This document shows positions 16,640 through 26,500 of a stretch of DNA of 64,000 bases, piece after piece. Positions within the stretch are counted from its first letter, which is position 1. The number at the start of each line of letters is the position of its first letter. Source of the DNA: Coriobacteriaceae bacterium (lineage in GTDB: Bacteria > Actinomycetota > Coriobacteriia > Coriobacteriales > Coriobacteriaceae); the NCBI GenBank assembly GCA_025757745.1, contig CP107217.1, forward strand, positions 1,550,001 through 1,614,000, read 5' to 3'. The notes under the pieces are model-generated. The model was not told where the DNA came from. It ran no database searches and worked only from the letters and a program-made list of their open reading frames with translations. The position numbers and the translations under genes were made by a program.

Positions 16640-16680
16640 CAAAAAGCCCCGCCGGGCCTTGGTAGGCGCGGCGGGGCGGG
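16640..16680 (-). terminator. Terminator of fhs
   Basis: On the - strand GCCCCGCCGCGCCTACC... pairs with GGCGGGGC and is followed by TTTTT. It lies 25-60 bp past the fhs stop. Confidence 0.8.
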
Positions 16681-16702
16681 CAAGCGGCTATGAGCAGCAG
16701 AC

Positions 16703-18370
16703 TTAGAACAGGCCGGTGATGTTGCCGTCGTTATCGACGTCGATGTTCTCGGCCGCGGGGACCTTGGGCAGGCCCGGCATGGTCAGAACGCTGCCGGTCA
16801 GCGCGACCACAAAGTGGGCACCGGCGGAAACCTTGAGCTCGCGCACGGTGATGCGGAAGCCCTCGGGAGCGCCCAGCGCCTTGGCGTTGTCGCTAAAGCT
16901 GTACTGCGTCTTGGCGACGCATACCGGCAGGTTGCCAAAGCCGTTCTCGCGCAGCTCGGCGAGCTGGCGCTTGGCAGCCGGCGTAAAGTCGACACCATCG
17001 GCGCGGTAAACCTTGGTGGCGACGGCCTCGAGGGCGTCGGCCACATCGGCACCGTCCTCGTAGGCAAACTTGAGCTCGCTCGGCTGCTCAATCAGGCGCA
17101 TGACCTCATCGGCCAGCTCGAGCGCGCCCTCGCCGCCCTTGGCCCAGACCTCGGAAAGCTTAACGTTGACGCCGAGCTTCTGGCACTCGGACTCGATGAG
17201 CTCGAGTTCGGCCTCGGTGTCCGTCGGGAAGCGGTTGATGGCGACCACGCAGGGAAGACCATAGACGCTCTGGATATTGTCGACGTGGCGCAGCAAGTTG
17301 GGCATGCCGGCCTTGAGGGCATCGAGGTTCTCGTCGTTAAGGTCGGCCTTGGCAACGCCGCCGTTGTACTTAAGCGCACGGGCGGTGGCGACAATCACGA
17401 CGGCGCTGGGGCGGACGCCCGTCATGCGGCACTTGATGTCGAGGAACTTCTCGGCACCCAAATCGGCGCCGAAACCGGCCTCAGTAATGGCGACATCGCC
17501 AAAGCGCATAGCCATGCGCGTAGCCATGATGGAGTTGCAGCCGTGGGCGATGTTGGCGAAGGGGCCGCCGTGGACAAACGCGGGCGTACCCTCAAGCGTC
17601 TGCACCAGGTTGGGCTTGAGCGCATCCTTAAGCAGCGCAGCCATGGCGCCCTGAGCCTTGAGGTCGCGGGCGCGGACGGGCTCGCCGGCAAAGCTGTAGC
17701 CGACGACGATCTCGCCCAGGCGCTCCTTGAGGTCATTGATACTCGTGGACAGGCACAGGATCGCCATGACCTCGGAGGCAACGGTGATGTCGAAGCCGTC
17801 CTCGCGCGGCACACCTTGGGCCTTACCGCCAATGCCATCGATAACATGGCGCAGCTGACGGTCGTTCATGTCGACGACGCGCTTCCAGGTGATGCGCTTA
17901 ACGTCAATACCGAGCTGATTGCCCTGCTGGATGTGGTTATCGAGCATGGCGGCCAGCAGGTTGTTGGCAGCACCGATGGCATGGAAGTCGCCGGTAAAGT
18001 GCAGGTTGATGTCCTCCATGGGAATGACCTGGGCCCAACCGCCGCCAGCGGCACCGCCCTTGACGCCAAAGACGGGACCGAGCGAAGGCTCACGCAGGGC
18101 CACGGCGCTCTTGATACCGCGACGACGCAGGCCATCGGCCAGACCGATGGTCGTGGTGGTCTTGCCCTCGCCCGCGGGCGTTGGGTTGATAGCGGTCACG
18201 AGGACGAGCTTGGCCTGGTGATCAGTCGGCTCGTTGAGCAGTGAATAGTCGACCTTAGCCTTGTCGAAGCCGTACGGAATAAGGTGCTTAACGTCGACGC
18301 CGGCGTTCTTGGCCACCTCGGTAATAGGCAGCGGCGTGACAGAACGTGCGATTTCGATGTCAGTAGGCAT
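16703..18370 (-). CDS. fhs: Formate-tetrahydrofolate ligase
   Basis: A 555-residue protein of the usual length for formyl-THF synthetase. The start is placed at 18370 (MPTDIEIARSVTPLPITEVA), preceded by AAAGGACC. Seen motifs: LVLVTAINPTPAGEGKTTTT (P-loop), REPSLGPVFGVKGGAAGGG, FTGDFHAIGAANNLLAA, ITEAGFGADLGAEKF and FVVALTGSVLTMPGLPK. It makes 10-formyl-THF from formate, THF and ATP in the cytosol and feeds the folD/fchA pair at 3815-5304. The gene stands alone between a terminator and ruvB, all on the - strand. Confidence 0.97.
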   Translation of the reverse strand: MPTDIEIARSVTPLPITEVAKNAGVDVKHLIPYGFDKAKVDYSLLNEPTDHQAKLVLVTAINPTPAGEGKTTTTIGLADGLRRRGIKSAVALREPSLGPVFGVKGGAAGGGWAQVIPMEDINLHFTGDFHAIGAANNLLAAMLDNHIQQGNQLGIDVKRITWKRVVDMNDRQLRHVIDGIGGKAQGVPREDGFDITVASEVMAILCLSTSINDLKERLGEIVVGYSFAGEPVRARDLKAQGAMAALLKDALKPNLVQTLEGTPAFVHGGPFANIAHGCNSIMATRMAMRFGDVAITEAGFGADLGAEKFLDIKCRMTGVRPSAVVIVATARALKYNGGVAKADLNDENLDALKAGMPNLLRHVDNIQSVYGLPCVVAINRFPTDTEAELELIESECQKLGVNVKLSEVWAKGGEGALELADEVMRLIEQPSELKFAYEDGADVADALEAVATKVYRADGVDFTPAAKRQLAELRENGFGNLPVCVAKTQYSFSDNAKALGAPEGFRITVRELKVSAGAHFVVALTGSVLTMPGLPKVPAAENIDVDNDGNITGLF

Positions 18371-18514
18371 GGGCGGTCCTTTCGTTACCGAATGAGAAAA
18401 AGACCAATTCAGCATAGCACGGGCGCGCAATAGTAAAACGCCCATAACCGATGAACGGCGATATGTTTACCCGATGCCCAGCGATAGTCCAACAGCCCGC
18501 CAAAACAAAACGCC

Positions 18515-19582
18515 CTAAACGGTAGGTTCAATCCCCAGGTGCTCAAAGGTGCGGAGGGTTGCCTGACGGCCCTGCGGCGTACGAATCATCAATCCGCACT
18601 GCAGCAAATAGGGCTCATAGACATCCTCGAGCGTGCCCGGGTCCTCGCCCACCGCGCTGGCAAGGGTCGTAAGTCCCACGGCGCGACCGGAGAACGTCTT
18701 GGCGAGCGTCTCCAAAATGCGAATATCCATCCAGTCCAGACCGAGCTCGTCGATCTCGAAGAACTCGAGCGCCTGGCGACAGATATCGAGCTCGATGGGG
18801 CCGTTGCCGCGCACCTGTGCGTAATCGCGCACGCGCTTGAGCAGACGGTTGGCAAGACGTGGCGTGCCGCGCGAACGCGAGCCGATCTCGAGTGCACTGG
18901 GATGGTCGATCGTCACGCCCAGGATAGTCGCCGAGCGCGTCACAATCTGCGCGAGCTCCTCGACCGTGTAGTAATCCAGGCGATATGAAATGCCAAAGCG
19001 GTCGCGCAACGGGCCGGTCAACATGCCTGAGCGGGTCGTTGCCGCCACCAGCGTAAACTTGGGGATATCCAGGCGAATCGAGCGCGCCGCCGGACCCTTG
19101 CCAATCACGATATCGAGGGCAAAGTCCTCCATCGCAGGGTACAGGACCTCCTCGACCGAACGGTTGAGGCGGTGGATCTCGTCGATAAACAGCACATCAC
19201 CCGGCTGCAAGTTAGTAAGGATGGCCGCCAGGTCGCCCGTGCGCGCGATGGCAGGGCCACTCGTGGTCTTGATCTGAGCGCCCAGCTCGTTGGCGATAAC
19301 GGTGGCCAGCGTGGTCTTGCCCAGGCCCGGAGGACCCGAGAAGATCACGTGGTCGAGCGTCTCGCCACGGCTCTGCGCCGCTTCGATCAACACGCGCAAG
19401 CTCTGCTTGATGTGCTCCTGGCCGCAGTAATCGTCCAGGCGCTGAGGGCGCAAAGTGCGGTCGACATCGAGATCCTCGGCCGTCAGCTCCGAGCCCACCA
19501 TGCGCTCGCCGTGCGCCATGGATGCCGCCGGCGAGTTACCGGGCGTCGCCCACAAGTCCTGAGAGTCATCGGCTTCCCACAT
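18515..19582 (-). CDS. ruvB: RuvB Holliday junction branch migration ATPase
   Basis: A 355-residue AAA+ motor. After an N-terminal leader, TLRPQRLDDYCGQEHIKQSL is the RuvB N-terminal signature, followed by Walker A GPPGLGKTTLA, Walker B LFIDEIHRLNR, sensor ATTRSGMLTGPLRDRFG with the arginine finger, and the C-terminal winged helix (GLTTLASAVGEDPGTLEDVYEPYLLQ...). Start ATG 19582 shares its A with the ruvA stop codon (TGATG), so translation is coupled. It drives branch migration with RuvA. The leader of about 35 residues before the conserved part is longer than in E. coli. Confidence 0.97.
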   Translation of the reverse strand: MWEADDSQDLWATPGNSPAASMAHGERMVGSELTAEDLDVDRTLRPQRLDDYCGQEHIKQSLRVLIEAAQSRGETLDHVIFSGPPGLGKTTLATVIANELGAQIKTTSGPAIARTGDLAAILTNLQPGDVLFIDEIHRLNRSVEEVLYPAMEDFALDIVIGKGPAARSIRLDIPKFTLVAATTRSGMLTGPLRDRFGISYRLDYYTVEELAQIVTRSATILGVTIDHPSALEIGSRSRGTPRLANRLLKRVRDYAQVRGNGPIELDICRQALEFFEIDELGLDWMDIRILETLAKTFSGRAVGLTTLASAVGEDPGTLEDVYEPYLLQCGLMIRTPQGRQATLRTFEHLGIEPTV

Positions 19583-20202
19583 CACGCATCCATTCCGAGT
19601 CGCTTAAGCGCCGCGCCGAGCAGATCCTCGACACGCATATTCTGCCCATCATACCCGCTCAGGGCAACATCGGTCTCCTGCGGGCTAAAGCCCATGGAAA
19701 GGAGCGCCGCACGGGCATCATCGATCACCGAGGGAGCGGCAGCGGGCACGGGCATCGCAACCTGGCCGGGAATCACGTCGACCGGCACAAAGCCCTTGTC
19801 CTTGGCAAAGGTGCTCTTGAGCTCCAGGATCAGACGCTGCGCGGTCTTTTTGCCCACACCGGGAACCTTGGCCATACCCTTGTCGTCCTCGGCCATCACC
19901 AGGGAATACAGCTGTCCCACGGTATAGGTGGAGAGCACGGCAAGCGCCAGGCGCGGGCCAACGCCCGACACGGACACGAGCCGGTCGAACATCGTGCGCT
20001 CGTCCTTGGAGGCAAAACCAAAGAGCGTCATGGCGTCCTCGCGCACCTGCATACGGGTATAAAGGCGCACCTCGCCGCCGGGCGTCGGCAACGTGGCCGC
20101 AGTGCTGCCCGAAATACCGAGCTCAAAGCCCACGCCCGATACATCGACAACGGCCGAGCTCATCGTGGCCTCGACAAGCGTTCCATGGAGCTGGGAGATC
20201 AT
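19582..20202 (-). CDS. ruvA: RuvA Holliday junction DNA-binding protein
   Basis: A 206-residue protein with the three RuvA domains: the N-terminal OB fold (MISQLHGTLVEATMSSAVVD), two helix-hairpin-helix motifs (VSGVGPRLALAVLS and VPGVGKKTAQRLILELK), and a C-terminal three-helix domain (DDARAALLSMGFSPQETDVAL) that binds RuvB. The ATG at 20202 overlaps the ruvC stop by one base (TGATG), as ruvB does with ruvA. Order ruvC-ruvA-ruvB on the - strand is the standard actinobacterial arrangement. Confidence 0.97.
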   Translation of the reverse strand: MISQLHGTLVEATMSSAVVDVSGVGFELGISGSTAATLPTPGGEVRLYTRMQVREDAMTLFGFASKDERTMFDRLVSVSGVGPRLALAVLSTYTVGQLYSLVMAEDDKGMAKVPGVGKKTAQRLILELKSTFAKDKGFVPVDVIPGQVAMPVPAAAPSVIDDARAALLSMGFSPQETDVALSGYDGQNMRVEDLLGAALKRLGMDA

Positions 20203-20723
20203 CAGTATCCGGTTCCTCTCTGTTGATAGAACTCGCCGCCGGTAAGTGCCCGGGTGCGGCTGAGGTTAACGTGGCAGATGGCGCAGGCCAGGGCATCGGC
20301 GGCGTGGTCGGGATGCGGGTCGTGGTCGAGCTGCGTGAGCGTGCGAACCATATACGCGACCTGGCGTTTGTCCGCGGCACCCGTGCCCACGACGGCCTGC
20401 TTGATCTGCATGGGCGTGTACTCGCCAATCTCGAGCGCGCATTCCGAAAGCGCCACGAGCGCGGCGCCGCGGGCATGCGCCGTAGGAATGGCCGAGCGAA
20501 CGTTGGCGCCAAAGTAGATACTCTCGATGGCGGCGGTATCGGGGCGGTAGCGCTCGACGACATCCTTGAGGTCACGGGCGATGTGAGACAGGCGCACCGC
20601 GAGCGGGCTTCCGGCGCTGGTCTCGATACAACCGTAGGCACGGCAGCGAACCTCGCCGCGCCGCTCCTCGATAATCCCCCAGCCCGTATGGGCCAAACCG
20701 GGGTCGATACCCAAAATGACCAA
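20202..20723 (-). CDS. ruvC: RuvC Holliday junction endonuclease
   Basis: A 173-residue resolvase. The catalytic acids are visible: ILGIDPG (D7), AAIESIYFG (E67), and DHAADALA (H140 and D143). The start is set at TTG 20723, because GGGGAGG lies 5 nt before it and the family begins immediately before ILGIDPG; the open frame extends to another TTG at 20744, but that would place the Shine-Dalgarno inside the gene. It cuts Holliday junctions with the RuvAB complex. A LexA-like box lies 56 bp upstream, indicating SOS control of the whole ruvCAB operon. Confidence 0.96.
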   Translation of the reverse strand: MVILGIDPGLAHTGWGIIEERRGEVRCRAYGCIETSAGSPLAVRLSHIARDLKDVVERYRPDTAAIESIYFGANVRSAIPTAHARGAALVALSECALEIGEYTPMQIKQAVVGTGAADKRQVAYMVRTLTQLDHDPHPDHAADALACAICHVNLSRTRALTGGEFYQQRGTGY

Positions 20724-20778
20724 GCCAACCTCCCCTCGCCACAAGCACGACGCAAGACAAGGCCCCGCGCACTATTCA

Positions 20779-20792
20779 CGAACGTCTGTTCT
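20779..20792. promoter_or_regulatory. LexA/SOS box upstream of ruvCAB
   Basis: CGAACGTCTGTTCT matches the Gram-positive/actinobacterial LexA site CGAAC-N4-GTTCG at 9 of 10 half-site positions. It sits 56 bp before the ruvC start, and TATTCT next to it on the - strand could be the -10. This placement is what an SOS-repressed ruv operon would show. Confidence 0.8.
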
Positions 20793-20887
20793 AGAATAAC
20801 ACAACGGGGCCAAGATGCTTAAAGCAAGATAGATTCGGCAGAAGCAATGTGTGTGAGGGAATCCCTCGCACAATGTTTCCGTCTGTA

Positions 20888-22873
20888 CTAGTTCTGGCTA
20901 AAGAACGGGAACTGCCTCGGATCCACCGGCGGTTGCGGCATCGGCGTGCCCTGGGGCCCACCCTGCGGGCCACCCTGGCCGCCCATCATCTTATCGATGG
21001 CGTCCTGAACCTCGCCCTCGAACTTTTTCATTCCCTCGTGTAAACGACGCTGACCGTCCTCAGAGCGCAGCTCCTCCATTTGCTCGGGCGAAATACCCAG
21101 TAGCTCGCCCAGCACGCCCATCATCTCGTTTCGCACGCGCTCGCTCGTATCCTCGTCAGCAAAACGGCGCACCTCGGCGCGCGCCAGCGAATCGACCGTC
21201 ATACGCTCCTTGCCGTTAAGCCCCAGGTCGGACCACGCGAGCATATACGGCCAGGCACGCTCGGCAAACGAACGGGCCGAGACGATCGGCGCCATCGGCA
21301 ACATGCGGCGGGCGGCCTCGCCCTGGCGCACGAGCATCAGCAGCAGCGAGCAGACCTCGGGCTTGGCGGCGGCCATCGGGATGTCGTCGAAAGGTCGATT
21401 GCGGTCTACGTGCGACTCAAGCGCACCATCGACCTCGCCCGGCTCAAGCCCGCCAAGCAGCTGTGCCGCACGATCGAGCATGTCAACCGGACCGGCGAGC
21501 GTCGAGAGCGCCTGCGCCAGCACGCGATCCATGCAATCCTCTACCGCGTTGAGCGTCACGAGCTCTTGGGGCACCACGGCCGAGGCGCGGTTGCGCACGC
21601 GCGCCACAAACTCGAGCGTCGACAGATACACATCGCCAAAGGGCGCATAATCGCCCTGGTAGCCACCGCAAAGCGCGGGCGCCGCCAGCGCGTACTCGGT
21701 CTTGGAAAGCGGGCTCAGCGCCATAGCGCCCAGCTCGAGCGCCGTATCCTCGAGCATCAGGCCCAGCGCACGCGAACGCAGGCGTTCGGCATCGCCCGCC
21801 GACACGTCGCGATCGAGCACGCGCGCCGCATCCGGCGCATCGCGCTCGACAGTGCGAATGTGCAAGCGCTCGGCGATTGAGCGAACAACGGAACAACGGG
21901 CGGCCTCGGCCTCCTCCTGCGCCGGCGTAAAGATGCGATTGCGCCCCAGCACCAGGCCAATCACATTACGCGGACCCAAGGCATCGACGGCAAGTGCCGC
22001 CAACAGGGACGACGGCAAATCGCCCTCGAGCGCCACCACGGCACGCGACGCACCGCGGGCGCGGGCATTGTCGCGCACGGCAAGCACCAGCGCCTGCCAC
22101 AGCCACTCCTCGGAGCGAAACTGGGGCAGCTCATGGTCCTCCAGGGCATCGAGCATCACCCCGCGCTGAATCTCCTGAACCAGCAGGCTCTCCTCAAAAC
22201 ACGGCGCCTGGGCCACCACGCGACCGCAGTCGTCGAGCACAAACGAACCGCCGGTATACACCGACTCGTCATAGGCACCGATCGGCGCCATGCAGGCAAA
22301 CCATACGCTGCGCTTGGACGCGATCTTGCGGTAGGCGCCGCTGCGAACGGCAGCAATGGCGGCAGTCTCGCGGTCGGTCATGTCAAACGCGTTGAATTGG
22401 AAATACGCAATGAGGTCAACACCGGTCGGCAGCATCTCGAGTTCGCGGTCCAAGTCAAAAATCACGGCGATGCGCACGCCGTCCACGTCGAACACCGGCG
22501 GCGCCCAACGTGTGTCGTTGTTCTCGCCACGCTGCAGGGCAATGCTCGAACGCGCCGGCACCACATGACCGTCCTTGAGCATCATGTAGTCGAGCAGGGG
22601 CTGGCCCTCAAACGAAACCGCAGCGGGCACGATGCAGATCATGTCGAGCTCTTGGATGCGCTCGGCAACGCCCGTCAGACCCGTCAGCATATCGTGCTCA
22701 AAATCGGCAGCGCCCACCAGGCCACCGGGCATGGCGCCCATAAAGAGTGGAGCCGGAACGCACAGCATGCGCGCGCCGCGCTCATGAGCCAGGCGAGCCT
22801 GGTCCTCGATGCGGCCGCAGATGCCCTCAATATCACCCAGGCGCATATCGATCTGTGCAAGTGCGAGCTTCAT
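20888..22873 (-). CDS. NadE-like nitrilase/NAD-synthetase homologue lacking catalytic residues (predicted pseudoenzyme)
   Basis: A 661-residue protein collinear with glutamine-dependent NAD synthetase. Residues 1-235 follow the nitrilase (glutaminase) domain (MKLALAQIDMRLGDIEG, YTGGSFVLDDCGRVVAQAPC). All three catalytic residues are replaced: the Glu position reads VPA (A41), the Lys region reads PARSSIALQ, and the Cys of ICED reads IFDLD (D140). The synthetase half aligns from ALVLAVRDNARA, but the SGGxDS loop reads EGDLPS (283-288), followed by the conserved LLAALAVDALGPRNVIG; LSKTEYAL and GDYAPFGDVY match the NKSELA and GDFAPIKDV segments. A new helical C terminus ends in a Gly/Gln/Pro-rich tail. 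The frame is intact with a good SD (AAAGGG), so it is a maintained protein, probably regulatory or binding. Confidence 0.85.
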   Translation of the reverse strand: MKLALAQIDMRLGDIEGICGRIEDQARLAHERGARMLCVPAPLFMGAMPGGLVGAADFEHDMLTGLTGVAERIQELDMICIVPAAVSFEGQPLLDYMMLKDGHVVPARSSIALQRGENNDTRWAPPVFDVDGVRIAVIFDLDRELEMLPTGVDLIAYFQFNAFDMTDRETAAIAAVRSGAYRKIASKRSVWFACMAPIGAYDESVYTGGSFVLDDCGRVVAQAPCFEESLLVQEIQRGVMLDALEDHELPQFRSEEWLWQALVLAVRDNARARGASRAVVALEGDLPSSLLAALAVDALGPRNVIGLVLGRNRIFTPAQEEAEAARCSVVRSIAERLHIRTVERDAPDAARVLDRDVSAGDAERLRSRALGLMLEDTALELGAMALSPLSKTEYALAAPALCGGYQGDYAPFGDVYLSTLEFVARVRNRASAVVPQELVTLNAVEDCMDRVLAQALSTLAGPVDMLDRAAQLLGGLEPGEVDGALESHVDRNRPFDDIPMAAAKPEVCSLLLMLVRQGEAARRMLPMAPIVSARSFAERAWPYMLAWSDLGLNGKERMTVDSLARAEVRRFADEDTSERVRNEMMGVLGELLGISPEQMEELRSEDGQRRLHEGMKKFEGEVQDAIDKMMGGQGGPQGGPQGTPMPQPPVDPRQFPFFSQN

Positions 22874-22911
22874 GGCCCAGCCCTTTCCGTCGTAAATCGT
22901 CGTTGTCGTAG

Positions 22912-22943
22912 TAAAAGCGCCGGCCGCATAATGCAGCCGGCGC
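22912..22943 (-). terminator. Terminator of the superoxide reductase gene
   Basis: On the - strand GCGCCGGC and GCCGGCGC pair around an 11-nt loop and are followed by TTTTA. It separates superoxide reductase from the NadE-like gene. Confidence 0.85.
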
Positions 22944-22990
22944 TCGCATGTGCATATGCTAGCTATGATACCCCGAGCGGGGGCGTGCTC

Positions 22991-23353
22991 CTAGAACGTC
23001 GCGGACCACAGCCCATGCAGGTTGCAGTAGGCATAGACGGTACCGGCCTTGGAACCGCCAGCGAAAAACGTCGTGGGCTTCATGCCGGGCTCAAGGTAAT
23101 GGATCTCCAGGCGGCCCTCGGCCTCAAGCGCGATCCACTCGATGTAGTGCTCGGGCAGCATGGGGTGCTCCGTCGAGCCCACGCGCGCACGAATAACGTG
23201 GCCGTCGCGCTCGATCTCGACAACAGGCACGTGCTTCTCGTGCGCCGCATCCTCGGTGTTTGCCGTCAGCTCCGTGCAGCCGGCAGGGGTCGCAACGCCG
23301 TCGCCAAGGGCGGCAATGAGCTTGCCGTCGGAGTCCTTAAAGAATTTCGCCAT
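22991..23353 (-). CDS. Superoxide reductase (desulfoferrodoxin-family, neelaredoxin type)
   Basis: A 120-residue protein starting MAKFFKDSDGKLIAALGDG at 23353, with AAGGAG 6 nt upstream. The iron-site residues are visible in order: EKHVPVVE, STEHPMLPEHYIEWI (His ligands) and YCNLHGLW (Cys and His ligands). The N-terminal rubredoxin-like CxxC zinc or iron centre of class I enzymes is absent, so this is a one-iron enzyme with a short N-terminal extension. It reduces superoxide to peroxide in the cytosol of an anaerobe. It lies downstream of the SNF2 gene, behind its terminator and a palindromic operator candidate (23387-23420). Confidence 0.93.
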   Translation of the reverse strand: MAKFFKDSDGKLIAALGDGVATPAGCTELTANTEDAAHEKHVPVVEIERDGHVIRARVGSTEHPMLPEHYIEWIALEAEGRLEIHYLEPGMKPTTFFAGGSKAGTVYAYCNLHGLWSATF

Positions 23354-23386
23354 GATGTTCTCCTTTGCTGATGTGCCGATGTTCTC

Positions 23387-23420
23387 GATGGTTCTTATGC
23401 CCAAAGGCAGGCGAACCATC
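23387..23420. promoter_or_regulatory. Inverted repeat upstream of superoxide reductase, operator candidate
   Basis: GATGGTTC and GAACCATC are perfect 8-bp inverted repeats 18 bp apart, 34-67 bp before the superoxide reductase start codon. The position fits a promoter operator for a redox regulator; no family is assigned. Confidence 0.45.
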
Positions 23421-23456
23421 CACGGCATGGCAAATGAACACATAACGGGCGGGAAC

Positions 23457-23495
23457 GGTGGGGCGGCGCGTACTATCCGCCCCGGCGGCCCCACC
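23457..23495 (-). terminator. Terminator of the SNF2 gene
   Basis: Stem GGTGGGGC / GCCCCACC with inner pairing, just after the SNF2 stop. The T tract is poor, so confidence is moderate. Confidence 0.55.
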
Positions 23496-23503
23496 CGAGC
23501 GGG

Positions 23504-26500
23504 TTAACGCCCGTCGCCGCCGAGCAGCGCCAGAACATCCTCGCGGGCAAACAGCGCCGAGGAGATGCCGTCGCCGCCGAGCACGCTGTTGACCAGGTCG
23601 CGCTTGGACTCCTGCATCTGCATGATGCGCTCCTCGATCGTGTCCTTGGCGATGAGCTTGTACACGGTCACGGTATGTTGCTGGCCAATACGGTGCGCGC
23701 GGTCGGTCGCCTGGTCCTGCGCGGCCACGTTCCACCACGGGTCGTAGTGGATGACCACGTCGGCCGCCGTCAGGTTGAGGCCCACGCCGCCCGCCTTGAG
23801 CGAGATCAGAAACACCGGCACCTCGCCCGCCTGGAACTGCGCGACCATCTTGGCGCGGCTCTCCTTGGACGAAGTGCCCGTGAGCTTAAGAAAGCCGATG
23901 TCCTCCTTGGCCAGGCGCTTGCCAATGATATCGAGCATGCCCGTGAACTGGCTGAACAGCAGAATGTGGTGCCCGCCGTCGAGCGCACCGTGCACGAGCT
24001 CCATGCAAGCGTCGAGCTTGGCGCTCCCTGCCTTGTAGTCCTCGTAGTGTAGATGCGGGTCGCAGCAGATCTGGCGCAGCTTGGTGAGCTCGGCGAGCAC
24101 CTTGAGCTTGTCTTTCTTAAACTCGGATGCCTCGCGATGCTGCACCTGCTGGGCGATACGGTCTTGGTTGGCCAGGTAGAGCTTGCGCTGCTCGCCGGTG
24201 AGCTGTGCCATGACGGTGTCTTCGATCTTCTCGGGCAGGTCGGCCACCACGTCTTCCTTAACGCGGCGCAGCACAAACGGCGACACGAGCGCTTGCAAGC
24301 GAGCGGCGCTGTCACCCTCGGCGTGCTCGACCGGGCTTTCGAAGCGCTTGGCAAACGACTCGCGCGAGCCAAGCAGGCCCGGCATCAAAAAGTCGAAGAT
24401 GCTCCAGAGCTCGGACAAGCGGTTTTCGATGGGCGTGCCCGTCAGGGCAAAGCGCACGCCGGCAGGCAGACGCTTGGCGGCGTGCGCCACCTGCGTGAGC
24501 GGGTTTTTAATGTACTGGGCCTCGTCGAGCACCACGCGGGCAAAGTCCTGCTCGGCATACTCGTCGATATCGCGCCGCATGAGGTCATACGACGTTACAA
24601 CCACGTTATGCTCGTCAGCGCCGGCTATCTGCACGCGGCGCTGCGCCTTGGCGCCCACGATAGTGCACACGTCGAGCGAAGGCGCAAAGCGCTCCAGCTC
24701 GGCGGTCCAGTTATACACGAGCGACGCAGGGCACACCACGAGCGTGGGCTTGGCATCCCCCGCCTCCACGCGCGCCAGGATATGCGCGATCATCTGCAGT
24801 GTTTTGCCCAAGCCCATATCGTCGGCCAAGATACCGCCGAGGCCCAGATGCTCAAGCGAGCCGAGCCACTGGTAGCCGTCGACCTGATAGCCGCGCAGTG
24901 TGGCCTTGAGCGAGACCGGCACCGTAAAGTCCATCTTGCCGAGCGTATCCAAGCGCTCGACGGTGCGACGGAACGCAGCGTCGCGATCGGCTTCGAGCGC
25001 GGGCGTGCGCGCAAGCATGCTGTCGACAAACAGGGTACTCGACGCGGGAAGCGACACGCCGTCGAGCAGGTCGACGGCACCGACGCCCAAGTCCTCGGCA
25101 AGGCCAAACGCGGCACGAGCGCCCTCGTCCAGGCGAACGATGTCGCCGGATGTAAGGCGCGCAAACGTCTGGTGACGCTTGTAGGAGTCAAGGTAGATGG
25201 CAAGGTCTGCCGCCGAAAGCCCGCTCGCACCCAGCTCGACGTCGAGCAAGTTGCTCTTGACGGTGGCGCGCACCGAGAGCTTGGGCGCAGGGCGTACCGA
25301 GATCTGGCGCAGGCGGTCGCTGAGCATGACCTCGCCCAGCTCGGACAGGGCAGACAGGCCCTCGGTCAGCAAGTGGAACAGGCGGGCGTCGTCGCGCTCC
25401 TCAAACGCCAGGCCGCCCTCGCAGAAATCGAAGTACAGGGCCGCCGTGTCCATAACGCGAAACTCCGCCACGGCATCGCGGAGCGGAACGCCGGGGCGTT
25501 GCTCTTCGAAAGGACTGCCCGGAGCACCAAGACTAAAGAGATCTGCCGACCAATCGCCGTAGGTCACCGTAATCTTGCAGGTCACAAGACCATCGTCGAC
25601 GCCAATCGCCATGGCAAAACTCGGCTCGGGTGCCACGGCGCCGAGCGCGGCGGGAGCGGTCAGGTCGGTATAGTCGCGCAAGATAGGCAGCGCCATGCGG
25701 CAGAACTCGCCCACCTGGTCGGCGGCGATATGGACCGGCGTGCGGCAGGGCAACAAGTGCGAAAGGAACGGCGCCGCATGTTGGGCAAACGCCGTGTCGG
25801 TACGGCGCGCGCGGCGCGTATCGACCAGATAGGCTGCGTCGCCCGCGACAAAGCAGTACATATCGGCCGGAAGGCGCAAGTCGTAGCTGCCTCCCGCCGC
25901 CGGTGCAATCTTGGCGGCAAGGAGCAGCGGGCGCTTAGCCGGGACTTCGCCCTCCCCCTGCGGCGACGGCTCGACTGCCACCTCGTAGGAGCGATGCGTC
26001 GTCGTCCCCCGCGACCAAGCGGGCTCAAAGGACATGGTCCTGCCGCGCAGCAGGTCCAGCACGGACACGACGGAATACTCGGATACCGGCAACTGACGCT
26101 CGGCGACAAAGCCGCTGCGGGCAAAGTCATACGATGCCGAGCGCGAGCTCGTAATATCGCCTAGGTAGGCGACCGTCATTGCGATAAAGTCGAGCAGCTT
26201 TGTCGACACGTCATCGAAAGCCTCGGGCACATGGGCAAACGTAAGCTTCTTGCCATAGGAGAACGTACCGCCGCGCACATAGGCATCGGCCATGCCGTCG
26301 ATATCCTTAACCACGTAGGACACCGAACCGCAGCGAATGCGAAACTCGAGCGCCCAGTTAAAGCGATCGACAAACAGCGGATTGTAGTACGGCACCAGCG
26401 AGGGCTCCAGCACCGCTTTGGGCGCATCGGGGGCAATGGTGCCGGCGAGCTTGCGACGCATGGCCACGAGCTCGTCCATGCGCGCGTCCGAAAGATCGGA

